Shown in pieces: positions 25,735 through 34,936 of a stretch of DNA of 64,000 bases. Within the stretch, counting starts at the first letter, position 1, and every line of letters starts with the position of its first letter. Below the pieces are notes generated by a model, which ran no database searches, was not told the origin of the DNA, and saw nothing but the letters and a program-made list of their open reading frames with translations. Both the position numbers and the translations under genes were made by a program. This DNA is from Arthrobacter sulfonylureivorans (GTDB taxonomy: Bacteria > Actinomycetota > Actinomycetes > Actinomycetales > Micrococcaceae): the NCBI GenBank assembly GCA_004000035.1, contig RJAE01000001.1, positions 613,729 through 677,728 on the forward strand. The letters run 5' to 3'.

Positions 25735-26735
25735 CAGACACGCACCCTCGGGTCGATGACGCTGTAGGAAACGTCCACCAGCAAGTTGATCAGCGAATAG
25801 ATCAAGGCAATGAAAATAATGAACCCCTGCAGTACCGGATAGTCCAGATTGAAGATGGCATCGCGCAGGAACCTGCCGATCCCGCTGAAGGCGAAGACCG
25901 TCTCGGTCAGCACCGCGCCGGAAACCAGCAGCCCCAATTGCAGCCCAATCGTGGTGGTCACCGGCAGCATGGCATTGCGCAGCACAAAGCGGTTGCGGAT
26001 GGTTTTCTCCTGCAGCCCTTTGGCTCTGGCAGTGCGGACGTAGTCGGCGTTCTGGACCTCCAGCACGGACGCCCTGGTGATGCGGACAATGATGGCCAGC
26101 GGAATGGTGCCCAGCGCGATGCCGGGCAGGACCAGGTGCATGAAGGCGTCCCATGCCGCGTCCCATTCGCGGGTGAGGATGCCGTCCAACACGTAGAAGT
26201 CGGTCACGTGCGTTGCATCGATGCGCGGATTCTGCCGGCCGTCGGTGGGGAACCAGGGCAGCTTGATGGCGAACATCCATTTGAGGATGAAGGCCAGGAA
26301 GAAGACCGGAACGGTGATGCCAATCAGCGACAGGACCACCGAGGAGTGGTCCGGCCATCTCCCGTAGTTCTTCGCGGCCTGATACCCCAGCGGAATCCCG
26401 ATTCCGACGGCGAAGATCAACGCCACGATGGTCAGTTCGAGTGTTGCCGGAAACCGGGTGCCGAATTCTTCAAGCACCGGCCGGCCGGTCAGGATCGAGG
26501 TGCCGAAGTCGCCTTGGAGCAGCTTGCCCATGTAGACGAAGTACTGTTCGATCAGCGGCCGGTCGAAGCCGTAGAGCTCGTTGATCCGTGCCACGGCATC
26601 GGGAGTGGCACGGTCGCCCAACAATGCGGTGGCCGGGCCGCCGGGCAGGCTGCGCACCCACAGGAAGAGCAGCAGCGAGAGCCCGATGAGCGTCGGGATG
26701 AGCAACGCGATGCGTTTGCCAATGACTCTGAGCAC
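25734..26735 (-). CDS. Peptide ABC transporter permease, DppB/OppB type
   Basis: The 333-residue protein starts with the DppB hallmark MLRVIGKRIALLIPTLIGLS and has about six helices. The coupling loop is DYVRTARAKGLQEKTIRNRFVLRNA (about 235-259, landmark) and the C-terminus is VDVSYSVIDPRVRV. It lies 93 bases after the second binding protein and overlaps the DppC-type gene by one base. Together they form the membrane channel of the peptide importer. Confidence 0.95.
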   Translation of the reverse strand: MLRVIGKRIALLIPTLIGLSLLLFLWVRSLPGGPATALLGDRATPDAVARINELYGFDRPLIEQYFVYMGKLLQGDFGTSILTGRPVLEEFGTRFPATLELTIVALIFAVGIGIPLGYQAAKNYGRWPDHSSVVLSLIGITVPVFFLAFILKWMFAIKLPWFPTDGRQNPRIDATHVTDFYVLDGILTREWDAAWDAFMHLVLPGIALGTIPLAIIVRITRASVLEVQNADYVRTARAKGLQEKTIRNRFVLRNAMLPVTTTIGLQLGLLVSGAVLTETVFAFSGIGRFLRDAIFNLDYPVLQGFIIFIALIYSLINLLVDVSYSVIDPRVRV

Positions 26736-26828
26736 AGTATCCTTCCGGCGCCCGTTGGAAGCGCCTCGTCCTGTTGCCGTGGGGTGGAAACGCCGGGACC
26801 CGCGCTGGGCGGGCCCCGGCGGCGGGGG

Positions 26829-28523
26829 TTACTCGGTCAGTTTGATCGTGTTGAAGACCTCGTCATTGACCGGGCTGGCCGGGTAGGACTCCACCCGGGG
26901 CGCAAAGGCGAGTGACGGGGCCGGGTGCGCCAGCGGGATGGCCGGGACGTACTCGGCGATGTTCGCGTTGATCTCCTCGTACAGCGGCGTCTGCTCTTCT
27001 ACCTTGCTGGTGCCGCGGGCCTCGGCCAGCTTGTCGAACAGTTCCTTGTTCTCGAACCCGAACTCCGGCTTCTCCTGTCCGAAGAACACGCCGACGAAGT
27101 TGTCGGTGTCGTTGTAGTCGCCGGTCCAGCCCAGCAGGTGGATCCCGTGGTCTTCGCTGGCTTGGACCTTGTCCAGATAGTCCGGCGCCCACTTGTCCGG
27201 CTGCGCCTTGATGGTGATGCCCACTTCCTCCAGCTGGGCGCTCAGGTTGGTGAACACCTGCTCAGGCGTCGGCATGTACGGCCGTGAAACGCCCGTCGGG
27301 TAGTTGAACTGCAGCTCCAGTCCGTCCGCGTAGCCGGCCTCGGCCAGCAGCTCCTTGGCCTTCGCCGGGTCATAGGGGTAGGTCGTCACGTCGTCGTTGT
27401 AGCCGTTGACCATGTCCGGCACAAACTGGGAGGCAACCTTGGTGCCCTCGGGCAGTGTCTGCTTGACCAGCGCGTCCTTGTCGATCGCGTAGGAGAGTGC
27501 CTGGCGGACCTTGAGGTCGGAGAGCGCCTTCACCTTCTGGTTGATCCCCAGGTAGAGGATGGTGAACGGATCGCGCGGAACAATCTTGAAGCCGGCGTCC
27601 GCCAGCGCCTGGGTGTCGGCCGGGGCCACTAGGTCATAGCCATCGATCTGTCCTGCCTCCAGGGCCTGACGGCGGGCGTTCGGATCGTCGATGATCCGGA
27701 AGATGATCTTGTCGATCTGTCCGCGGTCGCCCCAGTAGCCGTCGAAGTAGGAGAGCTCAAGCGATTGGCCGGCCTCCCAGCTGTCGAACTTGAACGGGCC
27801 GGTGCCCACCGGATGCCCCTCGGCGTATTCGCTCAGTACCGGAGCCTCGGCCGAGCCGCCCACTTCATCGGCCTTGAACTCTTCCATCGCCGTCGGGCTC
27901 TGCATCGCGAAGGCTGGCAGCGACAATGCGGCGATGAATCCGGCGAACGGTTTGGCCAGCTTGACGGTCACTTCGGTGTCGCTGGCGGCTTCGCAGGAGT
28001 CATAGACTGCGGTTTCGGGGGAGTCGGAGTAGCCCTTGAAGAGCGAGCCGTAGTAGTAACTGACCGCCTGGGACTGCTGGACGCCGGTGAAGTTGTACCA
28101 GCGGTCGAAGTTGAAGCACACCGCTTCGGCGTTGAAATCGGTGTCGTCGTGGAACTTTACGCCTTCCTTCAGCTTGAAGGTGTAGGACAGCCCGTCGTCG
28201 GACGCCTCCCAGGACTCGGCCAGCAGCGGTGCCGGATCGGCCGTACCGGGCTGCACGCCCACCAGGCCCTCGAAGATCTGCCGGCTCACGCGGAACGATT
28301 CGCCGTCGCTCGCGTATGCCGGATCCAGCGATTTGGGATCGGAGGATGCGGCGAAAACGAACGTCGAGTTGACGCCGCCTTCGCTTTCGGCGTCCGTTCC
28401 GCCGCCGCGCTCACTTTCGGCACAGCCGGACAAAATGAGTGCGCCGGCGGCCAGGCCGGCTATAGCGGCTGCGGTGCGCCGGCCTCGGCGCGGGCCACCT
28501 GAAGTGGTTCCAGTGAATGACAT
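26829..28523 (-). CDS. Peptide ABC transporter substrate-binding lipoprotein (second copy)
   Basis: The 564-residue SBP_bac_5 protein has a Tat-like start (PRRGRRTAAAIAG) and lipobox ILSGC (Cys about residue 34). Domain landmarks include YTFKLKEGVKFHDDTDFNAEAV and GWTGDYNDTDNFVGVFFGQ. It is first in the operon binding protein - DppB - DppC. It parallels the binding protein at 20918 along the whole length, including APRVESYPASPVNDEVFNTI at the end. The two bracket the transporter, suggesting one importer served by two receptors of different specificity. Confidence 0.94.
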   Translation of the reverse strand: MSFTGTTSGGPRRGRRTAAAIAGLAAGALILSGCAESERGGGTDAESEGGVNSTFVFAASSDPKSLDPAYASDGESFRVSRQIFEGLVGVQPGTADPAPLLAESWEASDDGLSYTFKLKEGVKFHDDTDFNAEAVCFNFDRWYNFTGVQQSQAVSYYYGSLFKGYSDSPETAVYDSCEAASDTEVTVKLAKPFAGFIAALSLPAFAMQSPTAMEEFKADEVGGSAEAPVLSEYAEGHPVGTGPFKFDSWEAGQSLELSYFDGYWGDRGQIDKIIFRIIDDPNARRQALEAGQIDGYDLVAPADTQALADAGFKIVPRDPFTILYLGINQKVKALSDLKVRQALSYAIDKDALVKQTLPEGTKVASQFVPDMVNGYNDDVTTYPYDPAKAKELLAEAGYADGLELQFNYPTGVSRPYMPTPEQVFTNLSAQLEEVGITIKAQPDKWAPDYLDKVQASEDHGIHLLGWTGDYNDTDNFVGVFFGQEKPEFGFENKELFDKLAEARGTSKVEEQTPLYEEINANIAEYVPAIPLAHPAPSLAFAPRVESYPASPVNDEVFNTIKLTE

Positions 28524-28780
28524 GGACTGCTCCTCGTGGACGTGAGGTGGGGCGCCGACTGTGTGTGCGGCGACCGGCGGAGCCGCACGATGGCACGGCT
28601 CCGCTTGATGAGAGCTTAGTCACACGGGAGATCGAAAGCATCGGTTTCACGTTCGGGCGTGGGACAAAAGCATCACAATTTGGTGACAGGGCCCCAGCAA
28701 GCACGACGGCGGTGCGCATCTGCCGCCGGCAGGGCGCCGGGTGCGGGGCGTGCGCCGGAGAGGCCGCGGCGTTAAACCCG

Positions 28781-28814
28781 AAGAGCCCCGCAGCTTCTGG
28801 GCTGCAGGGCTCTT
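28781..28814 (-). terminator. Hairpin downstream of tRNA-Leu
   Basis: AAGAGCCC-C-GCAGC (28781-28794) pairs with GCTGC-A-GGGCTCTT (28801-28814) around a six-base loop, with one internal mismatch. It begins six bases past the tRNA's CCA end. The T tract on the minus strand is short. Confidence 0.7.
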
Positions 28815-28819
28815 AACGG

Positions 28820-28904
<85 letters not shown>

Positions 28905-29002
28905 ATGTTGCTCCGCGCCGGACTCCGGCCGACGAGGAACAGCAATTAGTCTACCGGCATCCAGTCAGGCCTTCGGCAGGCCCGAACCGTCCGAAAGACG
29001 GC

Positions 29003-29476
29003 CTAGTTGTCCAGACCGAGGTCACGACGCAATTTCGCCACGTGCCCGGTGGCGCGGACGTTGTACTGGGCCAGAGCCACCTTGCCCGCCGGATCCACCA
29101 CAATGGTGGAACGGATCAGGCCCTCGTAGACCTTGCCGTAGTTCTTCTTTTCTCCCCAGGCCGCATACGCCTCGGCCACGGTATGGTCTTCATCGGAGAG
29201 CAGCGGGAAATTCAGTTGCTCGTTGTCGGCGAACTTCACCAGCTTGGGCAGCGCGTCGGGGGAGATGCCCAGCACTGCATAGCCGGCGCTCTTTAAGGAG
29301 TCGAGGCTGTCGCGGAAATCGCAGGCCTCCTTGGTGCAGCCCGGTGTTGACGCGGCCGGATAGAAGTAGACCACAACGTTTTGGCCACGATAGTCGGCCA
29401 GCGACACGGTGTTGCCCGCCGAGTCCTGAAGCGTGAATTCCGGGGCGATGTCGCCGGTAGACAGTCGTTCGGCCAT
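29003..29476 (-). CDS. bcp: Thioredoxin-dependent peroxiredoxin (Bcp/PrxQ)
   Basis: This cytosolic peroxiredoxin reduces hydrogen peroxide and organic peroxides. The 157-residue protein has the peroxidatic Cys47 and resolving Cys52 in TPGCTKEACDF, the C-x4-C arrangement of atypical two-Cys Bcp/PrxQ enzymes. VVVYFYPAA and the active-site Arg in LIRSTIVVD are also present. ATG at 29476 has AAGGAGC eight bases upstream; the longer frame up to 30058 is antisense shadow. It is divergent from a MarR gene, an arrangement often seen for redox-responsive pairs. No link can be shown from sequence. Confidence 0.94.
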   Translation of the reverse strand: MAERLSTGDIAPEFTLQDSAGNTVSLADYRGQNVVVYFYPAASTPGCTKEACDFRDSLDSLKSAGYAVLGISPDALPKLVKFADNEQLNFPLLSDEDHTVAEAYAAWGEKKNYGKVYEGLIRSTIVVDPAGKVALAQYNVRATGHVAKLRRDLGLDN

Positions 29477-29553
29477 GGGGCAGCTCCTTAGCAGTTTCGG
29501 GTTCCAGCACCAGCATAGCCAAGTCAGTCCTCGGCCCGCCGGGGCAACATACG

Positions 29554-29559
29554 TATACT
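29554..29559 (+). promoter_or_regulatory. Candidate -10 element, leaderless MarR gene
   Basis: TATACT ends seven bases before ATG at 29567. It overlaps the perfect palindrome ATACGTAT (29549-29556), which could let the MarR product bind its own -10 region. Confidence 0.5.
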
Positions 29560-29566
29560 TATGGGC

Positions 29567-30049
29567 ATGCCGGATTTGAAGAATTGGCCGATGCCACGGT
29601 TGCTCTCCACCGCCGCGCGGTTGGTGGAGCATGAGTGGAACGACAAATTGGCCGGCCTCGGACTGACCCACGCCGGTGTCATCGCCCTTGAGGTGCTGGC
29701 CGCCGACGGCGAGATGACCCAAGCGCAATTGGCGAACCGTGTGCGCGTACAGGCTCAGACCATGGGTAAGACGCTCGGCCGGCTCGAAGTGCACGGGCAC
29801 ATTGTCCGGGCCCGCAGCGAGGTGGACCGACGGCGGCAGATCGTACAGATCAGCGACGAGGGGCAGCTGGCGCTCAAGCAGGCCGCCGAACTGGAACGGC
29901 TGCTCAGCAGCGGCAACGGCGACCAGATGGACGAGCTCAAGGAACGGCTGACCGTCATCATCCGCAGACTGGGCAACACCCGTTTTGGCATCGGCGCGGG
30001 CGAACCCATCGACATCGTCGAGCTCGAAAGCTTCGAGGACGGCGACTGA
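29567..30049 (+). CDS. MarR-family transcriptional regulator
   Basis: The 160-residue winged-helix protein has the recognition segment MTQAQLANRVRVQAQTMGKT (about 49-68) and the wing ARSEVDRRRQIVQISDEGQ. Two in-frame ATGs are possible (29561 and 29567). The second is preferred because TATACT lies exactly seven bases before it and no ribosome site precedes either. The probable target is itself or the divergent bcp peroxiredoxin; the only symmetric sequence in the spacer is ATACGTAT. No cysteine-based sensing motif is evident. Confidence 0.9.
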   Translation: MPDLKNWPMPRLLSTAARLVEHEWNDKLAGLGLTHAGVIALEVLAADGEMTQAQLANRVRVQAQTMGKTLGRLEVHGHIVRARSEVDRRRQIVQISDEGQLALKQAAELERLLSSGNGDQMDELKERLTVIIRRLGNTRFGIGAGEPIDIVELESFEDGD

Positions 30050-30088
30050 CCCCTTCACCGAAGGCCTTCACCAGCGGCACCCAGGAAT

Positions 30089-31072
30089 TCACCAGCGGGA
30101 CGCTGACGCCCTCAAGTAGGTGCGGAACCCGGCAAGATCCGCCACCACGTCGGCGGCAGATTCCCCTCCGTGTGTGATGCCCGCAGATTGACCGGCATAG
30201 ACAGGAGCCTGGGCTACGTCCGCATCCCGGCGTGCAGCATCAATTGCCTCCGTGACCGACGGCGATGCAGCCACCTCGCCCTGCAGTCCTTCAACGTCGT
30301 CGGCCCAACGGTCGCTGAACTGGTTGCGCAGCGCGCGGCCGCCGAATTCGGCGGGCCACGGCACCTGCTGGGCGATGTCGAAAGCCCGGGTGTACACCGT
30401 GTCATCCGTGCCGGCGGCGGCGATGGCTTCTTTGACCTTGGCGTGGCTGATGGATTCGGTGCAGGCCGCGAACCGAGTGCCGATCCATGCCCCCTGCGCG
30501 CCGGCCGCCAGCACGGCCGCCACCCCTCGTGCCGTGGCGATCCCGCCGGCAGCCAGTACGGGCTTGTCCGTCTTCTCCAGCGCCAACTGCAGCAGTGGCA
30601 GGGTCGCCACTTCATTGCGGCCGTGCCCGCCGCCTTCGCTGCCACGGACCACGACGACGTCGATGTCCCCTTCCAGCGCACGCTGAAGATCTGCGGCGTT
30701 CCCCACCTGCATGGCCACCAACGAACCGGCGTCGCGGACCATCGACGCGGCCGCACCGGGATCTCCGAAGCTGACACAGACCAGTGCCGGACGGTGTTCC
30801 AGCACCACGCGCAGCGGCTCCAGCGATTCCTCCAGCACCCATGCCATCAGCCCTGCGCCCCACGGCTTGCCCGGGGCAGCAGCCAAGGCCAGCTCGCGCT
30901 CTAGCCAATCGGTGGCCACACCGCCGCCGATGCCCACCATGCCCAGGCCGCCGGCCGACGATACCGCCGCAGCCAGACGGCCGCCGGCGGCCCCGGCCAT
31001 TGGGGCATTGAGCAGCGGTTGGGTCAAGCCAAGGCGGCCGCAAAGATCACTGGAGACTGGGGAAAAACTCAT
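30089..31072 (-). CDS. Nitronate monooxygenase-like flavin enzyme
   Basis: The 327-residue FMN-binding TIM barrel belongs to the 2-nitropropane dioxygenase/nitronate monooxygenase family. Landmarks are LNAPMAGAAGGRLAAAVSSAGGLGMVG (about 22-48, first residues), the GSEGGGHGR phosphate loop (about 143-151), PVLAAGGIATARGVAAVLAAGAQGAWIGTRF (about 169-199, start quoted) and the short linker between them. Members oxidise nitronates or act as quinone/enoyl reductases, so the exact reaction is open. ATG at 31072 overlaps the butanediol dehydrogenase stop by four bases, so the two are one transcript. Confidence 0.88.
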   Translation of the reverse strand: MSFSPVSSDLCGRLGLTQPLLNAPMAGAAGGRLAAAVSSAGGLGMVGIGGGVATDWLERELALAAAPGKPWGAGLMAWVLEESLEPLRVVLEHRPALVCVSFGDPGAAASMVRDAGSLVAMQVGNAADLQRALEGDIDVVVVRGSEGGGHGRNEVATLPLLQLALEKTDKPVLAAGGIATARGVAAVLAAGAQGAWIGTRFAACTESISHAKVKEAIAAAGTDDTVYTRAFDIAQQVPWPAEFGGRALRNQFSDRWADDVEGLQGEVAASPSVTEAIDAARRDADVAQAPVYAGQSAGITHGGESAADVVADLAGFRTYLRASASRW

Positions 31073-32130
31073 GCCGTCGGGTTCACCAGGATCTTCACAT
31101 GCTCCTCATTGTTATTGATGAGCTGGTCGAAGCCGCCGGAGATGAGGTCGTCCAACGGGATCTTCGCGGTGATGAACGGGGCCAAATCGAGCTTGCCCTC
31201 CTGCACCAGCTTGATGGTGCCGGGATGGTCATTCGCGTAACCGATGGTGCCGCGCAGGTCGATCTCTTTGAGCACCAGGGAAGGCATATCCACTTCGGGC
31301 TTGTGACCCCAGATGGAGACGTTGACGATGACGCCGCCCGCCCGGACCGCATCCATCAGCATGTTCAGGACCACCGGGACCGAGCTGCACTCGAAACCGA
31401 CGTCGGCTCCCTTTCCATCTGTCAGGTCACGGACACGCTGGGCGACATCGCCTTCCCTCGGGTCGAACACCTGGTCCGCAACACCGGTGTCCCGGGCCAT
31501 CTTCTTGCGTGCCTCGCTGAGTTCCGAGATATAGACGGTCAAACCGGACGCTTTGAGCACTGCGGCGGTCAGCAAGCCAATGGGCCCGGCTCCGCCGACA
31601 ATGGCGGTGTCGCCAGGCTTTGCCTGGCTGCGCACAAAAGCGTGGTGTCCCACCGAGAGCGGTTCGATCAGGGCGGCCTGATCCAGAGGAATGTCCCCGA
31701 TCGGGTGGACCCAACGCCGTTCCACCACGATTTTCTCGGACAGCCCGCCGCCTCGTCCGCCCAGACCGATGAAGTTCATGTCCTTGGACAGTTGGTAGGC
31801 ATGGCCGGGGCCGGTCTCGACGTCGTCGTGGATGATGTAGGGCTCAACCACAACATTCTGGCCGACTTCCAGGTCGGTGACGCCGTCGCCGAGCGCGGAG
31901 ACCGTGCCGGAGAACTCATGTCCTATGGTCACCGGTGCCTCTTCGCCCGAAATGGGGTGTGGCGAACCCTTGGGCGGAATGAAGATCGGTCCTTCAAGGT
32001 ACTCGTGCAGATCGGTTCCGCAAATGCCGCACCACGCCACGTCTATGCCAACCGTTCCGGGTTTGAGCTCCGGTTCCGGAATGTCCTCGATCCTGATGTC
32101 CCTCTGGTCGTAATAGCGCGCAGCTTTCAT
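31069..32130 (-). CDS. 2,3-butanediol dehydrogenase-type zinc alcohol dehydrogenase
   Basis: The 353-residue medium-chain dehydrogenase has the catalytic zinc ligands Cys37 (in WCGICGTDLHEY), His71 and Glu72. The Rossmann motif VGGAGPIGLL is about residues 172-181. The EYLEGPIFIPP and VVEPYIIH segments resemble (R,R)-butanediol dehydrogenases. The four-Cys structural zinc lobe is absent, as in that subgroup. It interconverts acetoin and 2,3-butanediol with NAD. ATG at 32130 with GGAGGAGTCC upstream is preferred to an extended start at 32145. It is coupled to the nitronate-monooxygenase-like gene. Confidence 0.9.
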   Translation of the reverse strand: MKAARYYDQRDIRIEDIPEPELKPGTVGIDVAWCGICGTDLHEYLEGPIFIPPKGSPHPISGEEAPVTIGHEFSGTVSALGDGVTDLEVGQNVVVEPYIIHDDVETGPGHAYQLSKDMNFIGLGGRGGGLSEKIVVERRWVHPIGDIPLDQAALIEPLSVGHHAFVRSQAKPGDTAIVGGAGPIGLLTAAVLKASGLTVYISELSEARKKMARDTGVADQVFDPREGDVAQRVRDLTDGKGADVGFECSSVPVVLNMLMDAVRAGGVIVNVSIWGHKPEVDMPSLVLKEIDLRGTIGYANDHPGTIKLVQEGKLDLAPFITAKIPLDDLISGGFDQLINNNEEHVKILVNPTA

Positions 32131-32303
32131 GACGGACTCCTCCAAGCAGGCTGGACCTTCATCCTACTGACGATGAGCAGCTTATTGAATGGCACGTTCA
32201 CCCGCGGGCACGCTGCCGGCGCTGGCCCATTGAGCACAAACCCCGACTGGGTATCGCCATTTCGGTCCAGGGCACAGGGAAGCCGGATTGCTTCGGCTTG
32301 GTC

Positions 32304-32648
32304 TTACTGCGACAGGGAAGGGCAGATCTCAAGGATCTGGTCGCCCGCGGCCTCATTCTCGGCGTCAGGGTTCTCGATGTTGTCGGACACTGCCTGCAGC
32401 GGTGCCTCCAACGGCTCGGCGACTCGCTCTGACAGGTTGCGGTACTTGTCGGCTGCCTCGGCGAGGTAGGACTTCACGCTCTCGTCGTCCGGTTCGCTCA
32501 TCGCGAAGGCTTGGACCCTGGTCGCCATCTCCACCGTGATCGCCTTGATCTCCTCGCAGGAGTCGGCAACGGTCATTCGTCCAGCCGAGCAGGCAGTCGC
32601 ACCGGTTGCCAGCGCAATCAGCACAACGGCGGTGGAGAGTTTCTTCAC
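32304..32648 (-). CDS. Small putative lipoprotein
   Basis: The 114-residue protein begins KKLSTAVVLIALATGATACS, a signal peptide with a weak lipobox (ATAC). A helical, acidic domain with two cysteines (DSCEEI and ILEICPSL) that could form a disulfide follows. No family is recognised. The GTG start at 32648 has AGGGGAC a few bases upstream; an extended frame to 32687 would bury the signal peptide. Confidence 0.7.
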   Translation of the reverse strand: MKKLSTAVVLIALATGATACSAGRMTVADSCEEIKAITVEMATRVQAFAMSEPDDESVKSYLAEAADKYRNLSERVAEPLEAPLQAVSDNIENPDAENEAAGDQILEICPSLSQ

Positions 32649-32772
32649 GGGTCCCCTTGAGCAGGCGTAAATGGCGCGTTCAACCAACCCTAGGCGTGAA
32701 GACCCGCGGTGGGCGCCACGACTCGGCGGAATGACGGCCCGGCCGCGCTTCTTGCTGCCTCGGGACGAAAAG

Positions 32773-32815
32773 AAACCCCGTCCGACTAAGACTTTCGCTT
32801 AGTCGGACGGGGTTT
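32773..32815 (-). terminator. Strong terminator after tRNA-Lys
   Basis: An 18-base perfect stem (32773-32790 with 32798-32815, beginning AAACCCCGTCC) encloses a seven-base loop. On the minus strand it ends in TTTCTTTT. It starts five bases after the tRNA. Confidence 0.9.
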
Positions 32816-32820
32816 GTCTG

Positions 32821-32893
32821 TGCACCCCCCGGGACTCGAACCCGGAACCCATTGATTAAGAGTCAATTGCTCTGCCAGTTGAGCTAGAGGTGC
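32821..32893 (-). tRNA. tRNA-Lys (anticodon CTT)
   Basis: The 73-base tRNA has acceptor GCACCTC pairing with GGGGTGC (one G-T) and discriminator A. Anticodon loop CTCTTAA gives CTT, with D-arm AGCTCAACTGGCAGAGC and T-loop GTTCGAG. CCA is not encoded, unlike the tRNA-Leu in this window. A strong terminator follows directly. Confidence 0.96.
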
Positions 32894-33004
32894 ATCTGTT
32901 CCTGAAGGTTTCAGCGGCGGTTTCCCTCTGCTTTTTCCCTCGCAACGACATGTAACTCTAGCAGGACATTTCCGCGAAAGTGAAATCGAGAGGGCCTTTG
33001 TAGC

Positions 33005-34084
33005 CTACTTCACACGAATGGACAGCATCCGGTCATTGCCGGTGCCGTTGGTCAGCACCCAGAGCCCTCCGCCCGGAGCAGCAGCAACGTCGCGCAGCCG
33101 GCCGTAGGTGCCCTCATAAAATGCCTCGGGCTCTCCCGCTTCGGTGCCGTCCAGTTCCACCTTCCACAGCCGCTGGCCGCGCAGCGCCGCGATCCATGCC
33201 GTTCCGTCCACCAGAGCCATGCCGCTGGGCGAAGCGTCGGCCGTGGACGGCCAAACCACCGTGGCGTCGATGAAGCGATCGTCGCCCGGGGCACCGGTCA
33301 CCTCCGGCCAGCCGTAGTTGCCGCCGGCTTCGATCAGGTTCAGCTCATCGTCCCGGTCCGGACCGAACTCGGTGGCCCACAGCCTGCGGTCCTCATCCCA
33401 GGCCAGTCCCTGCACGTTGCGGTGGCCATAGCTGTACACCGGGCTGTCGCCGAACGGGTTGCCGGGTGCGGGGTCGCCGTCGGGAGTGACGCGAAGGATC
33501 TTGCCGCCGAGCGAGGATCGATCCTGGGACCTGGAGGACACCGCGGCGTCACCGGTGGCGATGTAGAGGTAGCCGTCAGGGCCGAACTTGATTCTGCCTC
33601 CGTTGTGGTTCCCGGCTTTGGGGATTCCCGTCACAATTTCACGCCCGTCGCTCAGTTGGCCGTCTTTCCAGCGGTAACTGACCACGCGGTTGTCCTCTGG
33701 CGAGGTGAGGTAGACGTAAAGCCGCGCATCGGCGTCGAAATCCGGGCTGGGCTCCAGCCCCAGCAAGCCTCCCTCGCCGGTGGTTTCCAGCGGCGACTCC
33801 ACGGGTACCGTGCTCACGGTTTTGCCGTCCACCACGTGCTTGATCAGGCCGGTGTTGTTCTCCGAGATGAGGGCGCTGCCGTCCGGCAGCACCGCGATGG
33901 ACCACGGCTCGTCCAGCCCCGAAGCGGCGGTGCGCACCTCCGGAGCGGACGCGGCGCTGCCGCCGGTGTTCGGAGCGCCGTTGACGCCGCCGGTGCAACC
34001 GGCCAGGACGGTGGTCAGCACCACGGCCAGCCCCAGCCCGGCGTATCGCAGCGGCTTGGCCCGATCTTTCCTGTCGGCATCCAC
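33005..34084 (-). CDS. PQQ-dependent sugar dehydrogenase-like (GSDH) lipoprotein
   Basis: The 359-residue exported protein has lipobox VLAGC (Cys about residue 29) and a six-bladed GSDH/sorbosone-dehydrogenase propeller. The family active-site stretch HNGGRIKFGPDGYLYIATGD (about 160-179) contains the catalytic His, and YGHRNVQGLAWD follows. Soluble glucose dehydrogenases of this fold use PQQ, but many actinobacterial members have no known substrate (aldose sugar dehydrogenase or receptor roles). GTG at 34084 has AAGGGGA six bases upstream and lies three bases after the preceding gene's stop, so the two are coupled. Confidence 0.9.
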   Translation of the reverse strand: MDADRKDRAKPLRYAGLGLAVVLTTVLAGCTGGVNGAPNTGGSAASAPEVRTAASGLDEPWSIAVLPDGSALISENNTGLIKHVVDGKTVSTVPVESPLETTGEGGLLGLEPSPDFDADARLYVYLTSPEDNRVVSYRWKDGQLSDGREIVTGIPKAGNHNGGRIKFGPDGYLYIATGDAAVSSRSQDRSSLGGKILRVTPDGDPAPGNPFGDSPVYSYGHRNVQGLAWDEDRRLWATEFGPDRDDELNLIEAGGNYGWPEVTGAPGDDRFIDATVVWPSTADASPSGMALVDGTAWIAALRGQRLWKVELDGTEAGEPEAFYEGTYGRLRDVAAAPGGGLWVLTNGTGNDRMLSIRVK

Positions 34085-34087
34085 GCG

Positions 34088-34774
34088 TTATCCCCTTCGC
34101 CGGTCCGGCCCGTCTCCGTTCTCAGCCGCGACGGACGGTTCGATCACCGCTTCGCCCGCATAGCCGAGCCATTCGGTTTCATCGTAAAGCGGTTCGGCCG
34201 TGGGCGGCGACTGCTCGGCCGCCGCGTCCTCGACCGCGGCCGGCGGCGGTTCCTCGGTGCCGGAGCCCTGCGCGGTGGTGGTTCCGCTGGCGCCCGGAGA
34301 GTCTGGCATCGTCTCTTCCACCATCATGTCTTCGTCGGCCGGGCCGCTGACCTCGTCCTCATAGATGGCGTCGGCAACATGGTCCTGACGGCTGCCCGAG
34401 TCTCCGAGCGGACGGTCGGCGTCCGTGTCGCGTGCCTGCCGCTCCCGGTCACGGGCTGCGTCCGTGGGGCCCGCCGGTGGTTCGGAACTGTGGGACGGCG
34501 GTGCTTGGCTCGCCTGGGCGGTCGCGGCCGTCGCTGCGGCCAGCTGCTGGGCTGCGGGGAGTTCAGGCTCGGCAGCGGGCACCCGATCGGCCGCCGGCAG
34601 GTGGCCTGCAACGGGATTCTGGCCGGCGGCACCGGCAGGGCCGTGCGTGGGATTGGTCGGCGAGTGGGTCAGGGCTCCGGCCTCAGTGGAGCTGGAGTTC
34701 CGGGAGAACAGCCACCACAACAGGGCGGCAATGATCATGACGAGGACGATCCCGATGACCCATATCCAGTCCAT
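34088..34774 (-). CDS. Single-pass membrane protein with disordered acidic tail
   Basis: The 228-residue protein has one N-terminal membrane helix (about residues 2-22, IWVIGIVLVMIIAALLWWLF). About 200 residues of Pro/Ala/Glu/Asp/Ser-rich low-complexity sequence without a recognisable domain follow. ATG at 34774 has GGAAGG eight bases upstream; GTG at 34783 overlaps that site and is rejected. It is followed after three bases by the sugar-dehydrogenase-like gene. Function unknown. Confidence 0.7.
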   Translation of the reverse strand: MDWIWVIGIVLVMIIAALLWWLFSRNSSSTEAGALTHSPTNPTHGPAGAAGQNPVAGHLPAADRVPAAEPELPAAQQLAAATAATAQASQAPPSHSSEPPAGPTDAARDRERQARDTDADRPLGDSGSRQDHVADAIYEDEVSGPADEDMMVEETMPDSPGASGTTTAQGSGTEEPPPAAVEDAAAEQSPPTAEPLYDETEWLGYAGEAVIEPSVAAENGDGPDRRRG

Positions 34775-34936
34775 GGACTTCACCTTCCAGTTGATGGTTA
34801 TGGTGCAACTGGTCCCGACGTTACGTGCGGGGGAGAGCGGTGTCCATAGAGCCCGCGGCCGCGTCCTGAGGGCTCATCCGGGGCTTCCCATGCCCGGAAA
34901 CCCAGCCCTGAAAATCAGCCCGGAAGAGCGGCAGGG

